The notes under the pieces are model-generated. The model worked only from the letters and a program-made list of their open reading frames with translations, made no database searches and was not told the origin of the DNA. This document shows, one piece after another, positions 1 through 15,545 of a stretch of 64,000 bases of DNA. The stretch covers positions 37,896,225 through 37,960,224 of the forward strand of contig OX439003.1 of the NCBI GenBank assembly GCA_949316495.1, in the 5' to 3' direction. Numbering within the stretch: the stretch's first letter is position 1; the number at the start of each line of letters is the position of its first letter. The translations under genes were made by a program, and so were the position numbers. The DNA is from Amphiduros pacificus. Taxonomy: Eukaryota; Annelida; Polychaeta; Phyllodocida; Hesionidae.

Positions 1-14
1 CGTTTACAACTCAC

Positions 15-3000
15 CTTTCCTTCACAATTAACGTTTATTATATCTCTGCTCACCTGTTCAATGTTCATGATTGGTCTTGCTACATTTTTTATGATATCTT
101 GGGGCAGGGACTCGTTCCTCCCTGAAAGCCAGCCGATTATTTTCTGCTCCAAATCTATGACGTCATCATGAATCTCTGCCAATCTGTCCAGTCGTTGCAT
201 TCGGGTCAGTTCTGCCAATGTAATTGGCTTTTTCTTGGGGTCAGCTTTGGCCATACCATCTTTGATGTTGTAAATAAAGTCCTCGACGATCACATCCCGG
301 GCTTTCCTCTGTTCCGCCACTGACTGAGATAACTTCTCCATGCCGTAAACTGGGTTCTGCACTATTCTGTTATATTCCTGCTTTTTAAACAAATCCGGAA
401 ACGCTTCCCTAAGAAATTTCCAATTTCTCCTACCACGGTTCTCCAAGTTTAGGAAAAGCCTCTCTTTCAGCTGTCCACATGTGTTATGCGTATAGAAATG
501 TGTAATGTCATCTTCTGAAGATGATTCAGAAACTAATTCTTCTTCACTTCCAGGCAAATCTCCTCCGCAAAGTGTGTCGTTTTTACCTCCAGATTCTTGT
601 GCAAGAAATGGGGCAGTAGGACCTGTTGACTGGCTAAGTTGATCAATACCAGATGGATCGATATTTGACTGTTTGTGTGTGTGTGTCCTGTGAACTGAGC
701 CAGGAATCTGCTGGCCTGTGAGACACTTCAAATCCAAGGAGTCCTGTCAATAAAGACACACACAACACATTAAACACTTTACTTGTGTGCCAAACGCCAA
801 TTGATTATCAGGCAGTCAGATAGTACAAGTTATATAATGAATTCTCATATGTTAACGTTAAGTCATGTGATGAAATTAATTGAAAACTGTATACTCCAAA
901 CCTGATAGAGAACAAATATTAATGTTTGTTCCCATGAAACTATGATCAACGAAGTGGAAATGTGTACTAAGGAATATTTGGAAACATGTCATAAAGTCAA
1001 ACATGTACAGTGGCACATTACGATAAGTATGAAATATGGATAAAGATAAGATAGCATTCATCTTCAGTTAGGTTACCTGCTGTTATCTGGGCTTTCCGTT
1101 ACATATCAAACAACCATATCTCATGATATCAGATATAAAACTAGCTGGTACTTTGTGCACACAATCCACATAAAACTACAGTAACCTTGTGATTGTAATT
1201 ATATTGAACATATGATAAAAATACAACTTAAGCTCTGCAATACTAAACATTCCTCATCCAGTGAGTTTTTACTCTTGAATTGGTGCCTCACAAAATGTCC
1301 ATTATGTATCATATGCTATGTCCAAATGGTATGCTGGATATTTCTTTCTATTTGTATCTTGCCAGTGTTCAGTGACCCGTGTGGCATTTACCAGCCGCGA
1401 CCCACCCATCCACGACTCGTAGACTCATATCTATGAGTCTATGAACCCAGCTTGAGCAATATATCAATACTAAGATCATTTCCCGAAATTAAACATTATA
1501 AGTGAAACATAAGGATACATACATTAATTTATGGCAGTGATAAGATGCAAAGTGTGTCTTTACTTAGCTTGTCAAGCCGTGCATTTGTCAGGAAGGATCT
1601 CCTCTCGCCCTCGTTCTATATTTATTCTTGACACAGTTCTAAAGGGGATTTCAGGACAAATGAAAGATTCTATTCTGAGGGAACAGCAAAAGCGAACAGA
1701 TGAACGCGCATGAGGTGAACATAAAGGTTTTCGGAGAATAGGGTTCATTTTTGGGTTTGCAGTTACTATCTTACTGATTTGAATTTACAATAATGGGGAC
1801 ATAACACACTATTTGACTTCATACTGAGTTATAAGCATCTTGTAAATATTCGGGACCCCAAGACCAAACTACCTACCCCCTCCTCCCCCCCCCCGGAACC
1901 ACATAGTCACAGTCAGCGTCGTAGGGAATCCCAAAATCTAAGATGCAAAGATTGTGATGGGGACAATATCTAACATGTACATGATTAGCAATATCTTAAG
2001 CATCCTCAACTGTGAGAAAGGAGATCTATCATAAGAGTTCCACATGTGAGCAACAAGGAATTACTCTCTTTTGGTATCACATGAGCTTACCTTATCACGT
2101 GATCATTCAAATTTATGATTGCTAAGTGAATCAAGTTGATCTGTGACGAATCTATTTTAAGGGTTGTATTCTAATATTCTAAATTTCATTTTAACTCGGT
2201 CGGTTCTTTTCTTGAACCAACTTAAATACAAACAATATTTATATTGAATATTCATCTACACGAGCCTTTCTGTCCAATGTTTAATATATTTACAAGGTTT
2301 AAAATTACTACTTGATGAAAAATCAAGTTGTAATATTACTCTTGCAAATTGTACCTAATCTTGATCGCACAACCACAATTAGACTGGCCTTTGTTTCCTC
2401 AATTTACATTACATCTACTGTATCCTTTGTGTAACCACTTGATCAAAACTCTACTTTACTCTTTGTGTCCCCATCTTTTACTCTTTGTGCTACATCTACA
2501 TTAGGCTGTGTGTCCCCATTTCATCATACCGCTATCTAGATCATACATTTACTACATATGTTATACTCCATCTAGATCATACATTTTCTCCAGCTTTTAT
2601 ACTCCATCTAGATCATATATCTGCTATCACGTTTTACTCCATCTAGATCATACATCTGCTCTAGTTTTAAACTCCATCTAGATCATACATCTGCTTTGAT
2701 TATTATATTCCATCTAGATCATACATTTCCTTGGTCTTAACATTCCATCTAGATCAATTAATTGTGACAATAGTCAATATCTTCAGAATAATACCAGTCA
2801 GATCAATTTAATTGAATGCACCATTTTAATGTTTGTCTTTGACATGGCTCTTATTTCATACGTGGGAGTTAATCTGACATATATTTCATATCACATCCTA
2901 ATTTAAAAGGAACCAATTTTATTTGTGTAGTGATGTTTTATATTCTTCGGACGTTTCAAAAATCTTTCCATGATATCTTGATTACATATAGATATGCTAC

Positions 3001-4021
3001 AGATTTAAATATTTTTCCTTGCTCCGAAAAGAAAAAAAATGTATGAGAGAGCATTTTGAAATGTTGACTTTTAACAAGCTATTTGATTTCCTTGAGAAAA
3101 CTTTAAAACGTAAATCTTTAAAACGTAAATCTAAAGTATTTATATTTTGAATTGAGCAGGGTTTTTTTCTTGTAGGGAATACAACCTATACTTAATTGGC
3201 TCTGTGGTCTGTGTCAAAAAAGGAAGTATATATCATGAGGGATTACGTCCATTCAGACAATATATGAATATAACGCATGAGGGATTACGTCCATTCAGAC
3301 AATATATGAATACAATGCATGAGGGTTTACGTCCATTCAGACAATATATGAATATAACGCATGAGGGTTTACATTTATTCAGACAATATATGAATATAAC
3401 GCATGAGGGTTTACATTTATTCAGACAATATATGAATATAACGCATGAGGGTTTACATTTATTCAGACAATATATGAATATAACGCATGAGGGTTTACAT
3501 TTATTCAGACAATATATGAACATAACGCAATACCATTCTGTCGTTATTATTGAGTATTACATAGTGTTTAGAGAACGGCACCACGAACTTGGCTACAAGA
3601 ATGGAAAACTCCAAGAAACCTTTTATACTTCAATGAATGTTTCACCAGTGCTTAAATCAAATCTGACCCGACCGTAAGGTGAGCATGTAAAATCACAGCT
3701 TATATAATAGCACTTCTAACCTGAATAGATATATGGGAATTTGAATATTCTTGATTGAAACCTCGTGTGATTTTCACACACAATGAGAGGAATAAACCAA
3801 AAGAAACAAACAATATTAAATATTAAAATCATTTGATTATATCAATAAATCCAATCAATCGGTGAAATATCATCCAAGCGATCAAAAGGCTACATGATCA
3901 TCTCACTAATCAATTAAATAACTAACCAACCGATCATTAAAACAAATGACCAACGTTTCTAATCAAACAAGCAACACTCTGATTTTGTTTAAAGAATGAA
4001 CTTAATGGCACAACTTACCAT
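15..4021 (-). CDS. Unrecognised acidic protein, 5' part of gene (runs off left edge)
   Basis: I do not recognise this gene. The model has exon 1 ending at 4019, where a GTAAGT donor directly follows an ATG (4021-4019), and exon 2 at 743-15. Exon 2 starts after a CAG acceptor and opens in phase 0, so the protein begins M-DSLDLKCLTGQQ. Exon 2 is open for 243 codons and ends at a GTGAGT donor after base 15; a second in-phase donor (GTGAGC) would end it at 54. Residues 1-70 are polar and low complexity, followed by an acidic serine run (EEELVSESSSEDD). The rest looks alpha-helical and charged, with an NWKFLREAFPDLF stretch and a DFIYNIKDGM stretch. The spacing of aromatic and leucine residues is loosely like a death-fold domain, which is only a guess. 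The remaining exons lie left of the window. It lies on the same strand as the BOK-like gene, about 4.7 kb downstream of it. Confidence 0.72.
1420..1441. repeat. Short perfect hairpin in intron
   Basis: A 10-bp stem (TAGACTCATA and its complement) flanks a 2-base centre. It lies in the first intron of the left-edge gene. No function is assigned. Confidence 0.5.
2540..2755. repeat. Degenerate tandem repeat around CATCTAGATCATACAT
   Basis: The core ATTCCATCTAGATCATACAT recurs about five to six times at roughly 40-45 base steps, with diverged AT-rich linkers such as CTGCTTTGATTATT. It is an imperfect minisatellite in the first intron of the left-edge gene. The core contains the palindrome TCTAGA. 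Confidence 0.7.
3234..3530. repeat. 42-bp minisatellite, about 7 copies
   Basis: Seven head-to-tail 42-base units begin CATGAGGG and end GAATATAACG. The first three units carry TTACGTCCATTCAG and the last four carry TTACATTTATTCAG, so there are two unit types in blocks. The unit length is a multiple of three and free of stops, so both strands show repetitive open frames. I read these as by-products of the repeat, not genes. Confidence 0.9.
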
Positions 4022-4088
4022 GTTGTGTGATGATCTTGGAGTGAAATGTTTGTCTCAAAACAGAATGGGATACTGAAACAGAATCACG

Positions 4089-4112
4089 TCATCATCATCA
4101 TCATCATCATCA
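4089..4112. repeat. (ATC)n microsatellite
   Basis: About eight CAT/ATC trinucleotides lie just upstream of the first exon of the left-edge minus-strand gene, in its probable 5' UTR or promoter. Confidence 0.85.
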
Positions 4113-7017
4113 TGCGGAGATCATGTGCTCCTTGTCCGACCCAGTTAGACAGGAACTTGTGGGCCGTGCATCATATTACATACACAGCTCTATAAAGTCA
4201 TAATATACGGTTGTAGCATTATGATATGACTTATCAATCTGGGTTTGTCCGGATCGTATTGACAACACAAGGAAATGTACCCAGCTGACCGAACATGAAA
4301 ATCTATCAATGTAATAAAAAAATACAAGACACTCTATCCATTCGGCTTCAATATTCCCATGAGATAATTTGTGACTCTAATAATGTGATGATTTGTAAAT
4401 AATTTTCGATTTTAGATTCACGATATCACATTTCTTATTAGATTTGCCGGCCAGAAACAAAAAGGGATCAGGATGTGAAGGAATATTACACCGAAATCCC
4501 AAGGATAAACATCTGCTATGGCGATATGAATGAAAATATTTTGACTCTTTCTATGTTCTGCAAATTACATCTTCTCTTTGCAAGTCAAATTTGTTTTTTT
4601 ATCTCATAAATTTACAATGTGCTAGATACGACTTGCGTTGTTCAAGCATACCATAACACAATGGGGGCTTTATATGGGGGAGAAGATATATTTATTGTCT
4701 CATCTTGTATACTTATGTCTGGTTGTCAGCTCAAAATTTAAAGGGTGGACTATAAATGATTATCCTGTTCAGGAAGACCTTATCATTCCTGAGGGATGGG
4801 ATGCATTATGAAGCACAAAGCAACAATTTTGTCATGCTATAATAATATATTATCATCATATATATAGTATAATGATAAAACAACTAAATCAAAATATTTG
4901 GAGAAAGGTTTTACTCACCAGTTTTTATAACGTCAAATGGCAGCAATATTTTCAGTATTTTGCTGAGACATAGTTTGTACCAACATGGTTCCTTATATAG
5001 CTTACTAAACTGGATAAAATGATGCTGACCTCAAATGATGTAGCTTATCTGTAAAGCTCCCAGCAGTTTGAATAGCAATGGGAAGACACCATCATGCTCT
5101 GATTGTCATGTAAATAATCACATAATGTAAAATGATATAGCGATGTTGGATATTAATCACAGCTTTCTTCACCGGTATGGTTGGCCATTATAAACCTTAG
5201 GAAAGTACTTGATCATGTGAACAGCGGACACATCATTCTTAAATTCTTAAATATTATTAGCTTACATGATGGTATCATTTGATTTCATTGAATCTATTTT
5301 AAATGTGACTCGGTAAAGCGTACTTTGTAGATTCATTATACATATGTTAAAGATGGGACATTTTGTTCAGCTCTTGTCCTAATTTGATCTGCAATGTGCA
5401 CTGTGCCAACATTGAGATAAATAAATTATCTCGAAATGACATTACTCTATTTTTCTCAAAATATGTTGAATGAAAACATGTTTCAACGCTTTAAATTTCT
5501 TTCACTTTTAAAATGGGGGAAATTCGTGCTTTAATTTTGTTGTTTGAATAGTTTAAAGTAAATGTCCATAAACTTCCCATAGCCTGAATATGACCAATTA
5601 TTTTTTTCAATATAACATCGTTGGTTTACCTTAACTGTTTTTCTATCTTTGTACGTAAATATAAAAAAGTATATGACTTTGTCACAGTACATGGAAGAAT
5701 ATCTGGCAACAGAGAACAGCACCTAATACGAGCATTTCATACATTACCATACTGCATGTACAGAGCGTCATCTGGAGGGCATATGCCTTCCAAGTGTACA
5801 ATATAAGTCAAAACATCCTCGTTTTTAAAATAGGGGAGATCGAAAATGTGATTCACTTTTTGATCTCTTCCTTTGTTATAGTAAAGAGAAACAAAGATGA
5901 ACAAGGCACAAGAGATATGTGCTTCATTATTAGACCTAACGCATGGACAGAAAGTTGCTAACACCAAGGACAGTGACTCCCGTTAGGTGGTGTACAATGT
6001 ATACAAAAAGCTTATCACAAAAGGACAAACCTCACATACAATAACTTATAAAGCATATAAATAATCTTATACAGTGAATAGTAATTATGTGACTCTTAAA
6101 TCTGATGAGATTTGAATTATAAGAACTAGTTTTAAGAAGTATGACTGTAAAATGTATAAACCTGTGTCACTAAAATGAATCAAATTTATTCTTTTTCTGG
6201 GATCTTGGGAATTTGGTAGCGGCTTGTGTCTAGTTTTAATGGTAAGGTTCCACATCTAAATTGAGACATGAAGGATCCCTCTGATCAAGTAACCATTTTG
6301 TGTCCAGGTATTCACCCCATGTCACTAAAAATTAAGTACCTGATGCATAGTCCATCATTGGTTTAATACAGGCATTGAACAATTTCATGCGTAATGCAAA
6401 ATCCACAATGCTTAATGATTTAATTTTTAGGTAAAGGCCTCCTAAAGCTCCTCCTGCTAAATCAGCATGTGTGACATCAGCATGTGTGACTTCAGAAAAT
6501 GTGACATAAGCAAGTGTGACTATTGATAAAGCAGGCCAAAGACTGTGTTTAAGGGGGAAGTTCTGAACACTCTGAGCAAATGTGTGAATTCTATGTCAAT
6601 TGAGGTCAAGCATGTAATATACCATATTTCAATTTGACCTACATTTCTGTCCATTACAGATCGACCTCTGCTTCAGTTGCTGAAATTTCTTGGATGGAAA
6701 ACACGGTTCACAAATATAGAAGAATTCTGAAAGATAAGTTTCCATTCAAATAAAAATTAAAACTAATCCCATCAAAAATACATTTTCCAATAATGATATA
6801 TTAAACAAGTTCATTAAGATCTTTACAGTGAATTTAAGCAATATAAGGTCAGATGCCAATTAGACTTACTTATCATGTAAGAGTGAATGAGGATTATATT
6901 CGTTATCCCATATTAAGATTAGGGTAGACTCAAACTTTTGATAACCAACTGTAGTGCAATGGTAGGAATTAATAAACAACACAAGAGTAGATTTCCACCA
7001 TTTTAGACTAACTATTA
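4113..7017. other. Intergenic DNA without a supported gene
   Basis: AT-rich sequence between the left-edge gene and the BOK-like gene. Short open frames around 5531-5967 show no recognisable protein, no codon bias and no splice context. The only structure noted is a small 15-base tandem repeat at 6463-6520. Confidence 0.6.
6463..6520. repeat. Short tandem repeat, CAGCATGTGTGACAT type
   Basis: Four imperfect copies of a roughly 15-base unit (CAGCATGTGTGACAT) follow one another, the later copies diverged. Confidence 0.65.
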
Positions 7018-7333
7018 ATTTGTTTGTTTGGGGTTTTACATTACTTTCAACTTTATTTCAGTCATTTAATGATGAGACCTACTTGTAGCAGATATAGTGC
7101 TGCCTCACTGAATTGTCATGTCGCAGGTCCTTGATATGACAGCCCTCCCGGTCACAGATTTACAATGACAACGGGTCAACCCTTTGGCACAGACCTCGGC
7201 TCATATGCTCAGATTGTATCATGAATTCAATCTCAGCACAGCCGGGGATCGAACCCACAACCTTTGGATCACCACAGAGGAACTGGTGCTAATAAGCTGG
7301 CGTTCTAAACAACTGCACCACGCCCCGTGGCCA
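7018..7333 (-). mobile_element. tRNA-derived SINE, near full length
   Basis: Read on the minus strand, the element starts with a tRNA-like head. It has a possible A box around GTGGTGCAGTTGTTTAGAACG and a good B box (GGTTGTGGGTTCGATCCC). A shared body follows, with motifs GAATTCATG, GGGTTGACCCGTTGTC and GACATGACAATTCAGTGAGG, and the tail runs AAAGTAATGTAAAACCCC then (CAAA)n. Four other copies of this family occur in the window (18925, 19619, 36226 and 47555). This copy is the most complete and shows the plus-strand orientation of the family clearly when reversed. Confidence 0.85.
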
Positions 7334-8763
7334 GACTAACTATTAAAAGAATCTTTCCTTTCATATCAATGATTATATGAACAATACAATCTATCGGTAC
7401 ATATCTTAACAAAACCTTATTGGCAAAATGAATTGCATTGTACACCAAAATAAAACACGAAACAGCCTTTAACATATTTAACAATGGCAACCTTTATTTT
7501 CTGGAATGTTTAATTCAATCACTCAAATGAATATTTTCATGCATAAATATACATTTATTCACCACACATCTATTAATCAAAATAAAACTTTCATCCATTT
7601 AAAGAGATATTTGGATGATGCCATACTGTGAATATCTGTTTATATTTTCAGTTTAATCATACAAAATTATCCTTCATGAGACCATTATAAACAATTTTTA
7701 AAATGTGAAATTATCTTGAACACTGTGAACAGTCTATGCGACACGTTGGAAACGCGTTGATAGCAGAACAATTACATTATATTCTAGTAGCAATGATAAA
7801 TCATGAAAGAAACAAATTCCAAATTAAATATTGTGACTATCAAGCACCAGTTGTAATTCATTATCCACTGAGGCATGACAAGCGTCCCAGGGTTATTAAC
7901 ATGTGAGACGGAATATTTGGCACAGTCCATTGTATAGTTCATGTGCATATTCGGAAATAATGTGTGCAATAAATGAAAGTTCTTGAATAAATAGCTAGGT
8001 AAATAATATAAACAAAGTATGATTGGCATGTAGACTGTTCCTTCCATAGGAAGACAAGCACAACCTATTAGTTGTCCTGTCACGTGACTTGATGTCACCT
8101 GATACCCTGTACCCTTTGGTTGCTAACAATTGAGCATGCAGAACTGTCTTATATACATACAAATATTTTATATCATGTTAAAGGCACATCTGCTTCGGTA
8201 AATTGAGGAAATCCCTAGCGTATTTTTATACATATTCCATATTTTGCACACATATTGAGAATGGGAAGCCCACCTAATATACAATAAATCACAGAGCATC
8301 TGGTGATAATACTGTTTATCAGTCATCAACTTATGCATTAAATCCGACATCAATGCAGTGTTTTCAAAGATAATGAGTGCATAAACACTGATACATGTGA
8401 CAAATGTGAGAAATAATCTCTAAACATGTGCAAGTAAACGAGTATGAAGATTACGTATTGGTATAAGACAAATCATCAAAACAAATCTACAAATATGATA
8501 TTCATTTCACAGCTGCTTTATGGTAAATTAAAATTTGGTTCCTTTCTCATCACAGCTACAATATCCCAGAACATCTGCCGAGTAGTTGGATGTTACTATT
8601 CCATACAGCTGAGTTTGAATCAAGGTTCCTAATATTTGGCAGTTTACAGCTGTTTAATCACTTATCTACAGCTGAAAGCGGTCTCCAGCTCATACAGATG
8701 TGGGACCTTTGGCCGATATTTTCATGACTGCAAGATATCTATGAGATTTGATTGTCCAGATAT
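7334..8763. other. Probable 3' UTR and downstream region of the BOK-like gene
   Basis: No gene is supported here. The stretch lies directly 3' of the BOK-like stop codon on the minus strand, so part of it is likely 3' UTR. Possible minus-strand AATAAA signals occur near 7493 and 7554, but none could be tied to the transcript. Open frames at 7784-8353 have no coding features. Confidence 0.45.
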
Positions 8764-13142
<4,379 letters not shown>

Positions 13143-13345
13143 ACCTTCCTGGAAGTTCTGGTTATCCAGCTTGCATATCCATGATAAGCCAACCAACATT
13201 TCTCCAAAATACCTCTGGAATTTGGACTTGGATTGCTCTCCGCATCTGCCAGAACAATAACAAATGCAGGCTGAGAACTTTGCCGCTTTATACAAGCCAT
13301 ATCCTAAAAGGCACTGAGTTAAGATCGCAGCTGTACATGGAATAA

Positions 13346-15545
13346 GGTTCAATCTTTTTTCAGATCCAGCGCAGTCCCGGTCCGATTATGTAACTCTCTG
13401 GTCATCAAACATTGATCACAACTTAACACATTTTCATGGCGTGTTTATGGCACCATTCGGTGGGACCTAAATGAAGGCAACAAGACAGAAGGGAGAAGGT
13501 CTAGTGTATGGATATAATCTGGAGTCCCACATGATGACATAGATAACCAACGATAATTAACCCCTCGGGTGACATGTAGAAAGGAAATACATACCAACTA
13601 GACTTAAGAGAAAATGAAAACAAATTTGAACAAGTTACAAATGGACATTTATTACACACAATACAGTCCTGTATTGGTAGGTAAAGTTGATGTTGCAACA
13701 CTATGTATAATCTTGCCAAAATACAGCGACGGATATTATGCTTGACACCGCAACACACAGATACAGTGTTCGTGTAATGTGTGACCAGAGGACACAGGTG
13801 AAAGCTTTAATAGGACAGGCGATTGTACGCTGGCAAACTCCCAAAACCACGTGTTCACACTCCATGCACTCCCTTGCTGTCCACCTTAAATGACCACACC
13901 TAATTAATCACATCATCGGTATTATTCAAGTAGCTGAATTTAACTTGCCAAAAAAGTCTTATAAATCCAAAGAGCAAGGTATATGCAGATATTCATGCAT
14001 TTGACCTCGTTATCATACTCTGAAGAGAAGCCACAGTGAACTTTGACCTTCAGATAAGACTATTTTAACACCAGAATATATACATATATATTTCATTATA
14101 TATCAAAATTGCATTCAGACAGTGTGTCATTATTTGCATTTTGTCGTTATTTCAAAAGGTCATAAACTCCAAACCTATATTGAAATAATTTAATCCTGGC
14201 AAAGAAAATATTTAAAATAAACCAATTTCTGTTGTTTATTTTGAATGCATTATTGAGTGATGGGAGATCGTTGCAGTGCCACCTGGATGAATAAAGGAAT
14301 TACTGCTATCATCGTGATCATTGTAACATATCTTTTTTGACTATCACACTGTAAAATATCTTCAATATTGGAGCAACAAAGCTTCTTAACCGCGAGACTT
14401 ATGACCAAAATATGTATAGACCAGTAAAACCCTCCTGGCTCTTTTCCTTGTGAACACAGACATGTCCATTTTCTCATCGCGATCCATTTTTTTAAGGATC
14501 TGTGTCAAATATCAATATTTTTGGCGATATTTGCCATTAGACACAAATCAGAGAACAAGCGAAAGTGAAAATATGCACTTAGTCTTTGGAAAAAAATCTT
14601 AGTACAACACGTACATTGCTATAAAATACGAAGAATATGTCTGAAATCAAGAGGGCTAAAGGTAGGATGAAACATGCAAAGCACGATTTGAACAACAACA
14701 TCGGTTTAATAACTTAGGACGGGACAAAGTATACAAATGAAGATCAGACTGTCCATTAGTCTATGAATCAGCTGAGCTTGGTATGAGGAGTTTTGATATG
14801 TATTATCAGCACAATAATGATAAGATAGATAACATTTTGATCAATGGTCAATTATTATTGATTTTATCAAAATGGGATCTTTTATCAGACATATCTCTTT
14901 TCCAATTTAAGCATCATATGTGTCTGGTCAAGGTCATTGCCATGAGGTAATAACGTTGTAAATCAATAATGATTACACAATAATCAAAATATACATTTCC
15001 TGCATCGTTCCGTCTTTTTGCTTTGAATGTTGTATGCAATATTCTGTATTTTCATAATATATCTCCATGCTCTGTGTGAGTCAGCTATCACTGTCAGCCT
15101 GAATAAGTCCTCTAGGTCATGTAAATATGCATGAGGTAAACAACTATCTCAGGTTAGAATTATATTTAAAATTACATGGAAACAACTAGGATTCTTACTT
15201 CACAAAGTGTAAGGATTATTTTTTAACACTATCATGGACATAGATATTCAAAGCACCATGAAACAGAATAACTCTAATGGTGTATCATTTACTTGAACAT
15301 TTCAGTAAAAATGCAAAATTACCACTTTTCCGCATATAATGCAGAAGACCTACTTTGTGAATTACCATTTGATTATTGACAATGTCCTGGATTTGATAAC
15401 TTTAAATCATTTCTAAAAGTGATCTTTGCCTGATAATATGACTGATATAATATAGGTCAGTTGATACAGAAAGTACTGCATGTACAGTGATTGAAATAAT
15501 ATTTTAACAACCCGAATGTGCAGGCAGTAAACAATCATAAATTGG
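13346..15545. other. Divergent promoter interval between BOK-like and GH3 genes
   Basis: About 2.2 kb separates the two 5' ends, so it should hold both promoters. No coding sequence is supported. A non-AT block at 15070-15160 (TCTAGGTCATGTAAATATGC with nearby CATGAGGTAAACA) sits about 400 bases before the GH3 start. It could be regulatory, but no defined site can be called. Confidence 0.45.

Noticed and set aside
3204-3677. 157-residue repetitive open frame and its antisense partner
   Set aside because: Both follow from a 42-base minisatellite whose unit is a multiple of three; no start context, splice sites or domain.
5531-5967. Overlapping small open frames on both strands
   Set aside because: No recognisable domain, no splice context and AT-rich composition; consistent with chance.
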